64,000 nucleotides of DNA. It comes from Ornithodoros turicata. Lineage: Eukaryota; Arthropoda; Arachnida; Ixodida; Argasidae. How positions within the stretch are numbered: the stretch's first letter is position 1; each line of letters starts with the position of its first letter. The stretch covers positions 126,976,665 to 127,040,664 of the forward strand of contig NC_088201.1 of the NCBI RefSeq assembly GCF_037126465.1, given 5' to 3'. This document shows, one piece after another, positions 1-10,625 of the stretch. A program made the position numbers and the translations under genes. Under the pieces are notes generated by a model. That model saw only the letters and a program-made list of their open reading frames with translations. It searched no databases and was not told the origin of the DNA.

Positions 1-458
1 CTTGAGCTCCTACGACGTCACCGGATTTGCACTCTTTCCATACACTCTTCGGGAAGCCCTCGAACACAAGGCGAAGAAAGCGCAGAACTGGTATTTGTAT
101 GTTTCAAAAGGACGCGAGCCCGGACATGACTTTCTCATGTTTGGGTCAAGTTCGAGGCGTCCCGAATGCTGATGAAAAGAAAATCTTGAAAAAAAAAGTT
201 TATATCCTACATACACACCCCTAAGGGAATGCACAAATTTTTTTTTCAGCGAAATCTAAGAGGGTCGAGCTACGCATGTGGCTGGTTTTGAGTGGAATAG
301 CCAAATTGTAACTGTAGTTGAACGGCGGTGTAGTTTTAACAAAGCTCGGGAGAAGTAATTCTATATGCTTGGATAGTAGTTAGTGCAGATCACTGCATAG
401 CACATCAGGGTCAGCATGCACTGAAGTTTAACGACTCTATCCATTCTCACAAATACTA
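1..458. other. no gene recognised
   Basis: Short overlapping open frames on both strands show no recognisable domain. I see no repeat boundary or RNA gene in this stretch. Confidence 0.5.
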
Positions 459-707
459 CACTCTTAAAAATGAACTTCACCACATAGCACGCTCCTAGCC
501 AACCATCAGCCCGTGTGACATCGTTTTCTCCCCTAATTTGTTGAAAACGGGAGGCGTACGACTTTTTGTGACACTTATGCAGAAATGTGAATTGTCACAA
601 AAAGGCGTACGCCCCGCGTTTTCCACAAATCAAGAGTGATAGAGGTATCACTCTGTACAACGGTTGGCCTTCAGCGTGCTATGTGGTGAAGCTTTGTCTT
701 AAGAGTG
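459..707. mobile_element. TA-flanked MITE with CACTCTTAA termini
   Basis: The left end CACTCTTAAAAATGAACTTC is mirrored by a right end finishing in AAGAGTG. Long imperfect inverted arms (for example CACCACATAGCACGCT against AGCGTGCTATGTGGTG) meet near 570-590. TA lies directly outside both ends (457-458 and 708-709). The 249-bp size and lack of coding capacity mark it as a non-autonomous MITE. Its CACTCT start and TA flanks match the 13-kb EnSpm-like element at 33451-46416, so that element is a plausible source of transposase (inference). Confidence 0.8.
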
Positions 708-1301
708 TAGATACCACACACCTATACTTGAGATGGTTCCATTATAGAATTACAGCATCTTTTCTGGGCCTTTTACACTATACTCTAGAACTATACTAGA
801 TAACTATATACTAGAGAAAAAAAAAGCACCAAGCACAAATCCTGACCACAAGATTCGTGAAAAGAAGTGGCACTATGAAAAACCACCGGAGGGCAAAGAA
901 TGCGCGCTAGAAGCACAACACATTGCTTTGTATAGGATGCGACGACAGCTGATAGAAGAAGAAAAGATGTTCAGAAACAATGAATTGTAGCAAAAAAGTT
1001 TGAGGACGAGTTAGAGATACGTGCACAGGAGGTTAAATACGGTATTAAGAAAGGCAACAAAGAGAAGGACAGATCCGCATGCGTGCGACCAGTCAGCAGG
1101 TTATGCTTGGTATTCTACAGGGTCCTGTCCAGCAAATAAAGTACTAAAGACTATTTTCTTTATTTTGACATAAAAAAGACACACACACTAGGAATGGAAC
1201 AGCATTCCACATATTTTTGCTTGAATTAGCAGTAATTTAACTAAATATGTTGCAAGACAAAGTTTCATTTCGTACGCATTTTCTAGACAAACATTTGATA
1301 T
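708..1301. other. no gene recognised
   Basis: AT-rich stretch without a convincing open frame or repeat. It ends at the 8-bp target duplication TTTGATAT (1294-1301) of the outer hAT-like element. Confidence 0.5.
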
Positions 1302-3386
1302 CAGGGTGTGGAACCGAAACGTTTTTCGTTCCGGTTCTGTCGTAAACGGTCCGGTACCGGTTTTGCTCCGGAGGGAAAACATAACTGTTCATACCGCTTT
1401 TAAGTGGTTCCGCTTCTGGTGGCTATATTCATTCACAGAAAAAAAAATCAATGTTGCAAAATGTAAACCTGTTCATTCCGCATACATGTTATTTAATATG
1501 AATAGGTAGCTGTGAAATTGATAGCTCCTCGTTCCTGTAGGTGACTGTCTGTTCAAATAGGCTTTCTCCTTTCTTGAAGCGCATGATACAGACGGAGTTG
1601 TTTGTCGAGATGTCATACGTACAGTACTTTCTTGCTAAATTGGTGCGATCGTGTCCCATCCGAATGTCTGTTGCTGCTTCCTAGCCACCAAGCAAAACCG
1701 CACGATTACGACGCAAATCGAGGTACACCTTCACTCACAAACGCGCTCGACGGCTCCGTTTTCTTTTCTTCATGTCCAGTCTACAAGAGAGAGCACCTTC
1801 GCACGCGCTTGCCTTCGCGGATACTGAAATGTATTCAACTTCGCTGTTCTCAAACCAGGGTGTCGGAGCGAACCGCAAACCGGAACCGAAAACCGAAAAA
1901 AAAACGCTATTTTGGTGCGAACCGGAACGGAATCGAAACCGTATACATTTGTTTCGCTCAGGAGGGAAACCGAAAAATAATTTAACGGTTATCGGTCCAA
2001 GAAAAAACTTCGCCGGTTTGGACTACGGATAGGCGAATGAGACGTCATGTGCTCTGAAGTCATGTCATGGATACTATACGAGGGTTACGGTTACGATGGA
2101 ATCTATGTCGGTATAGTATGACCCTTAGGCTCCCTTTGTAATGGTTTATCGTTCGCGCACGCACACATACTTTGAGGTACATGTGACTCTCTAGCAATGT
2201 GCCGTAGTGTTCGTTTTAATTTGATCCCCCTAAACACTCCTCAACTAAACAACAAGGGGGCTGCATAACAGCTTCTTTATCGGTAATGTCGCGCAACGCG
2301 TCCCTTGTTTGAGAGCAGCTAAGTTGAATACATTTACGTATACGCGAGGGCAAGCCCGTGCAAAGTGGCAACTCGTTTGTGGACAGGACACCAAGAAAAT
2401 AAAACGGAGCCGTCGAGGCGTTTGTGAGTGAATGTGTTCCTCGATTTGCGTCGTACTCGTGCGGTGGTGCTTGCTGGCTGGACAGTAGCAACAGACATTC
2501 GGATGGGACGCAATCGCTCCAACCCAGCAAGAAAGTACTTTATGTATGACATCACGACAAACAAGTCAGTTTGTAGCATGCGCTTCAAGAAATGAGAAAG
2601 CCCATTTGAACAGACAGTAACCTACAGGAACCAGGAGCTACCAATTTCACAGCTGTCTATATCAATATTAAATACCATGTATGCTGAATAAACGGGTTTA
2701 CATTTTGCAACATTGATTTTTTTTTGTGGGGATGAGTATTCCCAGCAGAAGCGGAACCGGTTAAAAACCGGTATGAACCGTTATTTTTTTGCCCCGGAGC
2801 AGAACCGGTACCGGATCGTTTATGATGTAACCGGAACGAAAACCGGAACGAAAAACGTTTCGGTTCGACACCCTGTCTCAAACAAGGGACCCGTTGAACG
2901 ACATTATCGATACAGAAGTCGTTACGCAGCCCCCTTGGGTCGCTGTTTAGATGAGGAGAGTTTGGGCGGATGAAATTAAAACGAGGGTACTAGAGTAAAA
3001 GTAGTAGAGTAATTAAAATTACAGTAGAGTTGGTAGAGAGTCACGACCGGTCACATGTACCTCTAAGTCTATGTGCGCGAACGATAACACGTTACAAACG
3101 GAGCCTGAGGGTCATAGTATACCGACATATATTCCACCGTAACCGTAGCCCTTGTATAGTATCCATGACATGACTTCAGAACACACGACGCCGGTTTCAT
3201 CCGCCTATTCGCAGTCCAAGCCGGCGAAGTTTTTTTCTTGGACGGAAAAGTGTTAAATAAATTCTTCGGTTTCCCTCCTGAGCGAGAAAAACGTATACGG
3301 TTTCGATTCCGTTCCGGTTCGCATCAAAATAGCGTTTTTTTTTTTCGGTTTTCGGTTCTGGTTTCTCGGTTCTCTCCGACGCCCTG
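1302..3386 (+). mobile_element. outer hAT-like non-autonomous element, split by a second copy
   Basis: The element starts CAGGGTGTGG and ends in CGACGCCCTG. It is bracketed by 8-bp near-duplicates TTTGATAT (1294-1301) and TTTGAAAT (3387-3394), as expected for hAT transposition. It is interrupted by an inverted copy of itself (1856-2875). Without that insert and its duplication it is about 1.06 kb. Sequence is rich in AACCGGAAC-type motifs near both ends. No transposase frame is visible; the short frames here are chance. Confidence 0.8.
1856..2875 (-). mobile_element. inner hAT-like element inserted inverted into its own relative
   Basis: Termini CAGGGTGTCGG (1856) and CGACACCCTG (ending 2875) are flanked by a perfect 8-bp duplication TCTCAAAC at 1848-1855 and 2876-2883. 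Read on the minus strand, its sequence parallels the outer element 1302-1857 and then 2884-3386, including the counterpart of its own insertion site near 2305-2325. This explains the interleaved inverted repeats of the region. It is about 1.02 kb and non-coding. Confidence 0.85.
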
Positions 3387-4612
3387 TTTGAAATCTTTTT
3401 AGTTTTCCAAAAGCATGAATCATCTGAGTTTGAATTAAGAAGACTTCTGTGTCTAATGACTGGGTTAGGTTGAACTAGCCAAGGCAGAAAGGTGGCTCTC
3501 ACCCAAAATAAATTGACATCTGGTTTCTGTACATGCATACATGGCGGTGTGCAACGATCACGCATGCCCAATACAGTATTGGTACAGCTGGCAGCAGTGT
3601 TTTTGTTGCCTTTTTTTTTAAGTCCAGGAATGCGATCTGGGGTATAACTCTGCCAAACCCCCACTCAACTGCCTGTCCAACGGTGCTCATAGCTGCATTA
3701 CGCGAATAGCAAGTACTTTCGCAATCGTCGCATTGAACCTCACGTACTATACAGGGTGTACCAGCTAAATGCTAATATATTTATTCAAAATATACATGTC
3801 ACTTTTGACGAGATGACATCAATTGCATTGTACCATAGACTGAAGGGTACTCCTTAGGAGGGCATTAGCAAGCTCCTAAGGCAATGTCTTAATTAAGTTA
3901 AGTCTTAAGTTAAGTCTTAATTAAGTTAAGTCAAGTTGTCTTAAGTTGTCCCAATGAGAACATCTGGTCCCTTTGGTCACCTGATACTGGAGCCGTTTTC
4001 AGAACAAAAATCTGTTGGATACAACGTCTGCAAAAAAAATCGTGAAGGAACACCTTTTTTTCTGTATTTTGTTCATTGCGCATCTTCTGAGACGCGTCTT
4101 TCCTTCACCCCCAATGTGAGAGGATGAAGGAGCACAGTGCCGCCTCATGTGTCGAGGATGAGCTTTAACTTGCGGAAACAAAACAAAAACAAATGTATAT
4201 CGATGACTCTATCGGAACTGCCCTTATCTTGGGTTGCATTTTCTGTTTTCTTTTAATCTTCTTCCAGGACGCAAGATGCAGAAGTGTGCTCTTTCACCCT
4301 GTCACATTGGGTGTGAAGGAAATACGCGTCTCCGAATATCCGCAATGAACAAAATAAAGAAAAAACATTGTGTTCCTTCACGAATTTTTTGCGGACGATC
4401 TATCGAAGCGATTATTGTTGTGAAAACGGCTCCGGTATCTGGTGACCAAAGGGACCAGATGTTCTCATTGGGACAACTTCGTAGGTTATATAATTAAAAA
4501 AAGTTAATTATTGAAAGTTAATTAAGACATTGCCTTATGAGTTCGCTAATGCCCTCCTACGGAGTGCCGTTCAGCCTATGCTATAATGCAATTGATTTCA
4601 TCTCGGAAAAAA

Positions 4613-4615
<3 letters not shown>

Positions 4616-4658
<43 letters not shown>
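4616..4658. repeat. (TA)n microsatellite
   Basis: About 21 uninterrupted TA units inside the right arm of the foldback MITE. Confidence 0.95.
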
Positions 4659-4659
<1 letters not shown>

Positions 4660-4831
4660 TCATGGAACGATGCGACAGCACCAGAGGGCACGTGTTTTGC
4701 CGTGTTTGCGGCTCGTCAGCCCTGGGTAGCTGCGCATCGTTCGGGATTGGCAAACCAGGGGTCACTCAGCGAGTGATATACACCTGGGAGGGTGACTGAG
4801 CACTCCTCAATGCCACAGTGCAAGCCCTCTT
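4659..4831. repeat. unidentified 173-bp segment inserted between two TA tracts
   Basis: This segment is not part of the MITE's palindrome and is bracketed by (TA)n on both sides (4616-4658 and 4832-4859). It is GC-richer than its surroundings and contains small repeats such as GTCACTCAGCGAGTGA. It looks like an insertion into a TA microsatellite that then flanks both ends. No family is recognised. Confidence 0.5.
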
Positions 4832-4859
4832 TATATATATATATATATATATATATATT
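4832..4859. repeat. (TA)n microsatellite, second tract
   Basis: A run of about 13 TA units bordering the 4659-4831 segment on its right side. Confidence 0.9.
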
Positions 4860-4892
4860 TAAATATGATCGCATTTAGCTGGGACATCCCGT

Positions 4893-6810
4893 ATATATAT
4901 TTTTTTTTCTTGGACTTGCACGGTTTACATGGGTGGTCCCGTGGAAGGGGGGGAGGAGCTCCCTCCCAAGCTCTAATGATGTTTTCCACTGCTTTCCACT
5001 AATGTAAAGTAGCCTTGTGATTCCGATAGATTGTGATAAATTTACCTTGTGATTCCGATAGCACTACCCAATTCGGCACGCATCCGAAAGGTTCGTACGT
5101 ACTCAACGCAATTAGACGACATACTGCGCTCCCTTCGCAGAGCCCTATATAGAGAGAGTCTGGCCATTGGGAGGAGCCCAACTTGAAGCGCGTCATGCGA
5201 CGTCACATCTGAACGACCTCCCCCGCTTGGCTCAATTGTTGCCCCGTCGTCAGCCAGCCGTCGACGCCATTTTCATGCTGAGCTTTGTTTACCATGCAAG
5301 GAGGGAAGACACGTGTGTACCTTCAAAAGCCCTTCGTCATTGAACTCTTTCAGTTTGGCAGCAAAGTCCCTCCCCCATAGCACAACCGGCTGCGGGTCAT
5401 AAGCCGGCGATCACTGTAGATTACATTGAGCGCCACAAAGCACCTGTCGACTAGGTGGAGGACAGCATCAGAATGGCCCGCCCCAGATGGCTGAAAAGCG
5501 GATTCTGGAAGTATTATGCTTGGATAAAGGCTTTTTGGGCGGCGCAACGACAACTCTGACGTCAAAATAGGCTCCACCCACAAGGCGGCAAAAGATCAGA
5601 GAATGGCCAAACTCTCTCTATAAACGGCTCTGTTCCTTCGCTGGACGTCGTTCCCTGCATCGGCCCGCTTCCCCGTTTGTCATCCCACGTGACTGCACAG
5701 GGTTGGCAACAAACGGAACAGCTCCGCTGTAGTTACGGGGCAGAAATTCGTCCACTAACACTGTCCATGGCCAACGGATGACTGCGCCCGGGCGGTCACG
5801 CTCGGGGATAGGAGAATCCCATTGACGGCGTGACAAGTGCGTTCTATAGAGTCTTCCTATATTAACTCTATGAGTGAAAGCTCTAACCAATATCCCTGTT
5901 GCGAGTTACTCCTGCGTGGGACTGTGTAGTTCCATAAACACGTGTGACCTCCTTGACTATTGAGGTGCAGGGATCTCCCGTCATGTGTGGGTTGCCAAGG
6001 TCAACTTAGCTAAAGGAAAAAAGGCAGGTCCGACCAAGGCGAATTCTTCTTCATTGTCTCTTTGTGGACTCCATCTACTGACTTTTGGGGTTGATGCTTT
6101 AGCTTTCCATTTCGGAGTTTTTCGACACCAGCACGCAGTCCTACTGTTACGTTTCGTTCGCCGCGCTTACTTCTATAAAATTATATTGACCAGCTGATAT
6201 TTCTTTGGCTGAGAATTCCATGTGTAAAATATTTTGCAGACAGACGGCTTTCGCAAAGCCAACTGCTGTGTATTCGGTAGTAGCTCATAAGCACCAAATG
6301 CTCATACCCTCCAAACGCTCAAAACCTCCAAACGCCCATATGCACCGCAAAAACGTTGGTGAACATGAGACAATTGATGTTCTGAGGCTCGAACACATAG
6401 AAAGGACAAATATATACAAAGCCTCAAGTGCCTCATCACCTCATCAAATGTTGGTGGTTTTGAGCATTTGGTAGAAATGAGCAGGAGGGGGAAAGCTGCT
6501 CATAAGCACTAAACGTCCAGAACATCCGAATGCTCATATGCACCGAAAGGCGGGAGACCACAAAGCCGGGTCTTCCTCTCCCGCATTTGGAGCAAGCTCT
6601 TAGGGTGAGGAAGGTGGAATGAACGGAGACTGCCAAGGCCGCTTAATGTGTCGGTTTGGAAGTATATGGGGTTGATCAAGTTTGAATTTGGCTGAATGTG
6701 TGGGTTTGAATGGGGTTATCTTGAGTCAATAGGTGTTTGAACGTGACAAGCGGCATGTCATGCAACATACTCCTAATTAGTGGACTTACATCGCGAGACA
6801 TCTGTGATCA
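4893..6810. other. no gene recognised
   Basis: Only scattered short frames. Small repeats are visible: CCTTGTGATTCCGATAG twice near 5010-5060; TATAGAGAGAGT near 5150 mirrored by ACTCTCTCTATA near 5612; and a GCTCATAAGCAC...CATATGCACCG unit repeated at about 6283 and 6496. These hint at degraded repeats, but no boundary could be fixed. Confidence 0.4.
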
Positions 6811-6815
6811 TGGGC

Positions 6816-6990
6816 GATGCCACAGCTCTCTTGGCTCAGTGGTTAGCGTGCTGGCCATGTCACGTCGAGAGTGGGAGGTATGCGGATTCGAATCCCGGTG
6901 CCGGCTGTGCTCTCTTGGGGTTTTGCTGGGTTTTCATCTGACACGTTCAGTCATATGTCGGCACAGTTCCCTTAAAAGTCCGCGCGTCAG
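6816..6990 (+). mobile_element. tRNA-derived SINE copy
   Basis: A tRNA-like head has an A-box-like TGGCTCAGTGGT (about 6830) and a B-box GGATTCGAATCC (6884-6895). A body follows with GGCTGTGCTCTC, GGGTTTTGCTGGGTTTTCATC and GTCGGCACAGTTCCC. The body matches that of the SINEs at 53077 and 53606. tRNA-headed SINEs depend on RNA polymerase III for transcription and on a LINE for retroposition (known). No clear target duplication was found, and the 3' end is uncertain. Confidence 0.75.
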
Positions 6991-7347
6991 TCGTGACGTT
7001 GCGCACCTCTGTGAATCCACCATGTTCAGCTTCGAAGAACCATATGAACGACGTCTACGCTTCAGCTAGGTTGATGTGGTGAATGAAGTAAAATTTTGGG
7101 CGTACTTCAAGGAACGCCTTCATGCAATTAACAAGTGGGCGTTATCGCCTCTACATGTTCGAACGCTGAGTTTGTCATCTCTTCCTACCGGGGGTCGGTG
7201 GGGGGGGGGGATATACGTTTATTTCAGAAAAGTCAGCCTGACCGAAGGTCGGCTTGCTATTCCTAAATCAAAATATATCACAAAGATGAAGTACAAACAA
7301 ATATAAGATTATGAGGATGGCGTGATGTGTAGATGACATGAAAGGTC
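6991..7347. other. no gene recognised
   Basis: Contains a G-run near 7190-7210 and a small inverted motif, AAAGTCAGCCTGACCGAAGG...TCGGCTTGC. No gene is seen. Confidence 0.4.
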
Positions 7348-8463
7348 AACTCATAATTTGTTGATGAGGTCTGCCGAGTGGAAAAAGTCGAGGTAAGCTC
7401 GTATGACGCACCACTGACGGGAGTGTCGCACAGGGCCAAGTAATACAGGATCGTCTATGTGTGTGTGCCCCAGAGCAGTCAGGCGTCCTATAAGGGTGTC
7501 GCGTGCAGTGTCGTAACGTCTACAGTGCAGTAGTAGATGCGCTGTGTCTACTTCCACCCTGCACGTTGCGCATGCTGAGGAGTTCAGTTAGCCCATCTTG
7601 TATAGCAGTGACGGTGTTCGGGCTACGTTTAACCGTAAACGGTGTACGATAGTTTCTTCCTTTCGAGTGAACCGCAGAGTGATCGTGTATTCCATCTTCG
7701 GGTAGATGGAGTGTAGGAACGTGTTCTCTAGCACAGCATTTTCTATGAAGTGTAGTGTATTGCGGGCGCAGAGCCGCCTCACCTGAATTCTGCTGGTGGA
7801 CGACGACATCAGTACTGATGCAATTAGCTCACCTTCCTCATGAGCGCGGCGCGCAGCGTCATCAGCATATGCGTTCCCGTGCAGGCCAATATGGCCTGGC
7901 ACCCACTGGAACCAGACACTATGGTCTAAAGCGAGTAATTCATTGTAGCGCTTTGTGATCCTTGTACAGATGTCGTTAATCGTATTAGCACAGTATCAGG
8001 CTATCATCTGTAATGCTGACCTGCTGTCAGTAAGAATCGTCCAATTGTACGCTGATGAACGCGATATGTATGACAATGCTGCGTAGAGCTCTGCCTGTGT
8101 GCAGGACGTTTCATGAGGAAGCTTAAGTCCTTGCTGGATGTTGCAACTCGGCACGTAGAATGCGGCCGTTGAACTGCCTGGTACCGCAGATCCGTCAGTG
8201 TACACTTCCCTTCGTTGGTGGTGTGCAGTGTCTAAATGTTCCAGCGCAAGTTGGCGCGCGATGATAGGGGGCACATTACTCTTCTTTGCTAGGCCAGGGA
8301 TGTCCATGTGTACTGTAGGGGTACAAAGGGTCCATGTAGTTGGTGCATATGAGAAGTGTGCAGTGGACCATGGTACGCAGCTTTTTAGACCCCCGCAGGG
8401 GGCATCAGCGTACGCTGATGTTTGGTGAGTGGCGCCACCACGGACCCTAGCCCCCACTCCCAA
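7348..8463 (-). pseudogene. LINE ORF2 C-terminal fragment (RNase H and terminal domain), two in-frame stops
   Basis: A single minus-strand frame runs from 8463 to about 7351. It is broken only by stops at 7996-7998 and 7588-7590. RNase H motifs appear in order: VYTDGSAV (first Asp), the Glu in QAELYAAL, LTDSRSAL (second Asp), then after the first stop WVPGHIGLHGNAYADDAARR (His and last Asp). The C-terminal part holds LLLHCRRYD, typical of the zinc-binding tail of RNase H-bearing non-LTR ORF2 proteins. Endonuclease and RT are absent, so the copy is 5'-truncated. Its sequence differs from the plus-strand LINE that starts at 8.5 kb, so it is a separate family. Confidence 0.85.
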
Positions 8464-8638
8464 GGTGTTATCCGTACCGTGCCGAGGGGATGAAAGGCGA
8501 AGGGTAGAAGCGTTGAACGGTGTCAGTCGGGGTCTTCATCAAGCCCCGGCTGATGGGTTGTCAAACTCCGGGACCTTCCCGTATGTATGAGTATGAAATA
8601 CGGGTGCCTTTTTTGGAATACTCATTGATCGAACCTAC

Positions 8639-9844
8639 ATGGGTAAATATTCTTCTTCTACTGAGATCGTGGCCGCAAAGCGTCCACGGACCGAAGCGTT
8701 AAGGACTGTAACAAAACAGTTCACTTCAAAATACATTGTACTTTCTTCTTCAGATACAGAGAAAGAGAAAAGCACACCACTGGGAAAGATGTCGCCCTTT
8801 TTCATTGAGAAAGCGGAGGCATCACTGTCTAAGTACATTACTGAAATCAAACGCATCAGATCTGGCGACCTTCTCCTAAAATGCACCAATGAAATAGACT
8901 GTGAACGCATTCTAAACACACACGAGATGATGGGTAAAAAGACTTCAGCTTCCTTGCACAAAACACTGAACACTTGCAGGGGCGTCATCGCAGTATCAGA
9001 ACTGATTGACGTGCCTGTCGAAGAAATCCTAGAAAACTTAAAGGACCAGGATGTCATCGACGTGCGAAAAATTAAAATCCGTAAGAATGGTGAATATATC
9101 ACCACGAGGAACATTGTATTGACTTTTGATAAGCCCAACTTACCTGACAAGTTAAAAGTAGGATGTCTCTCAGCAGATGTGCGGCCTTACATTCCGAATC
9201 CCTTGCGTTGTTTCCGCTGCAACAGATACGGGCATGCTGCTGACGCGTGCCGGGGTTCTCCTTGTTGTGCGAGATGTGGTCAGGCAGGCCACGGCACAAA
9301 GGAATGCAAGGGTCCCGACCGCTGCCTCAATTGCTCCGGTGAACACCCCTCATATTCAAGATCCTGTCAAAAGTGGAAGTATGAAAAGGAGATTCTACAT
9401 GTCAAGATCACACAAAACATCAGTTATGCGGAAGCAAGAAAAAGGGTATCGCCATACTTCTTTGAGAAATCTTTCGCAGCAACAGTCAAAGGAAAGCCAC
9501 AAATGGCCACCAAACACACACAGATCGAAGCACACACAAGCGCACCACCGGACACAGAGGAAAACAGGGGGGTGGAAGATCCACCCCCAACTCCATTTAC
9601 TTCTGTGGCGTCACCGTCATCGACGCCGCTTTTGTTATCGCCACCCATGGAAAGGACTTCTATGGAGTGCGATGACGATGCAAGCTCGCAAAGCTCATTC
9701 ATGAGCGCGAGCTCCCAGTCTAAAAGACAGCCAAAAAGTAGTCTGTCGGGGAGTGGCTCACTTCCTGATATATCGCCAACGGAACTAGCTGCTGCTCGGA
9801 AAAAAACTCCGAGACAACCAATAATGGCCCCCAGAAAGAAATAA
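8639..9844 (+). CDS. LINE ORF1, gag-like CCHC nucleic-acid-binding protein (401 aa)
   Basis: An uninterrupted frame encodes a protein that would bind LINE RNA in the ribonucleoprotein particle. Near residues 191-204 lies CFRCNRYGHAADAC, then CARCGQAGHGTKEC, then CLNCSGEHPSYSRSC: three cysteine/histidine knuckles, the normal arrangement for ORF1 of RNase H-bearing LINEs. The N-terminal 190 residues resemble the RRM-like region of such proteins in length. The C-terminal third is Ser/Pro-rich and low complexity. The ATG at 8639 is the first in frame. The stop overlaps the next ATG (TAATG, 9842-9846), an arrangement that suits termination-reinitiation for ORF2. This frame is intact, unlike ORF2. 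Confidence 0.9.
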   Translation: MGKYSSSTEIVAAKRPRTEALRTVTKQFTSKYIVLSSSDTEKEKSTPLGKMSPFFIEKAEASLSKYITEIKRIRSGDLLLKCTNEIDCERILNTHEMMGKKTSASLHKTLNTCRGVIAVSELIDVPVEEILENLKDQDVIDVRKIKIRKNGEYITTRNIVLTFDKPNLPDKLKVGCLSADVRPYIPNPLRCFRCNRYGHAADACRGSPCCARCGQAGHGTKECKGPDRCLNCSGEHPSYSRSCQKWKYEKEILHVKITQNISYAEARKRVSPYFFEKSFAATVKGKPQMATKHTQIEAHTSAPPDTEENRGVEDPPPTPFTSVASPSSTPLLLSPPMERTSMECDDDASSQSSFMSASSQSKRQPKSSLSGSGSLPDISPTELAAARKKTPRQPIMAPRKK

Positions 9845-10624
9845 TGCAAGCTTACTTGAACAGCACACTCTTCACCATAATGCAGATACGTGCCACACAT
9901 GTCTCTTTCTTCCTCTGCTTTATGGGAATTCTACAGTGGAATTGTCGAGGGCTTTTCACAAATCTTGACGATGTCAATGATCTTGCAGATAGGTATGATG
10001 TGTTATGTTTTGCAATACAGGAAACCTATCTGAATCCGCAGCAGACACATACACTCTGGCGGTGGAACTTGTTTAGAAAAGATTGTGTTGATGGAACACG
10101 TACATCAGGGGGTGTTGCTATTCTTACATCGAAAACCCTCCCTTCAAAAACATTTCCCTTTAAAAACAACACTCGAGGCAGTTGCTGTTCAAATATGTCT
10201 TCATGGGGTCCTAACGGTTTGTTCCTCATACCTACCACCATCAGGTGTGGTATATCAGAATGCACTCGAAACTTTAATTGACGAACTCCCGCCGCCTTTC
10301 CTCTTACTGGGAGATTTTAATGCCCATAACTGTTTATGGGGCAGCTCGAGAGTCGACAGGCGAGGAAAAATGTTGGAAAATATATTACTTTCTAGAGCTA
10401 TCTGTCTTCTTAACAAAGGAAGTCCGACTTATGTATGCAGTCCTAATCAGTCTTTCTCTGCTATCGACCTCTCTCTGTGCAGCCCATCGGTGTTTCAAAG
10501 CATTGACTGGGCAGTAGATCAGAATCCTCGGGGAAGCGATCATTTTCCCGTAGTTCTAAAACTGCATAATGCCCCATCCATCCTAGGCACACGTCCACCT
10601 CGGTGGAAACTGTCTCAAGCTGAT
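9844..10624 (+). pseudogene. LINE ORF2 N-terminus: AP-type endonuclease, frameshifted
   Basis: The frame opens at the TAATG junction; LQWNCRGL follows about 26 residues in. Endonuclease motifs: QWNCRGL (Asn), IQETYL (catalytic Glu), LLGDFNAH (Asp/Asn) and GSDHFPV (Asp-His). The first half is in one frame (to 10281) and the second in another (from 10085). The switch falls near 10126-10150, where a small indel must lie. The enzyme nicks target DNA to prime reverse transcription (family knowledge). Coding stops abruptly at codon GAT (10622-10624), where the GGCCAA element is inserted. Confidence 0.88.
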
Positions 10625-10625
10625 T

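Larger units (their letters stand above)
3752..4891. mobile_element. foldback MITE, CAGGGTG...CATCCCG, TA-flanked
   Basis: The left end CAGGGTGTACCAGCTAAATG is mirrored by a right end whose complement reads CGGGATGTCCCAGCTAAATG. TA lies outside each end. Inverted arms can be followed inward: GGAGGGCATTAGC at about 3855 against GCTAATGCCCTCC at about 4546, and CCCAATGAGAACATCTGGTC at 3950 against its complement at 4455. The right arm is enlarged by two (TA)n tracts and the segment between them. A one-armed relative lies at 30185-30615. The CAGGGTG end and TA site suggest Tc1/mariner-type mobilisation (inference). Confidence 0.75.

Noticed and set aside
1602..2588. 127-, 104- and 84-residue frames in the 1.3-3.4 kb region
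   Set aside because: They lie in the inverted copies of a hAT-like non-autonomous element. Frames mirror each other because of the inversion and show no transposase motifs.
8635..9150. 171-residue minus-strand open frame
   Set aside because: Shadow of LINE ORF1 on the opposite strand, which has clear CCHC knuckles.
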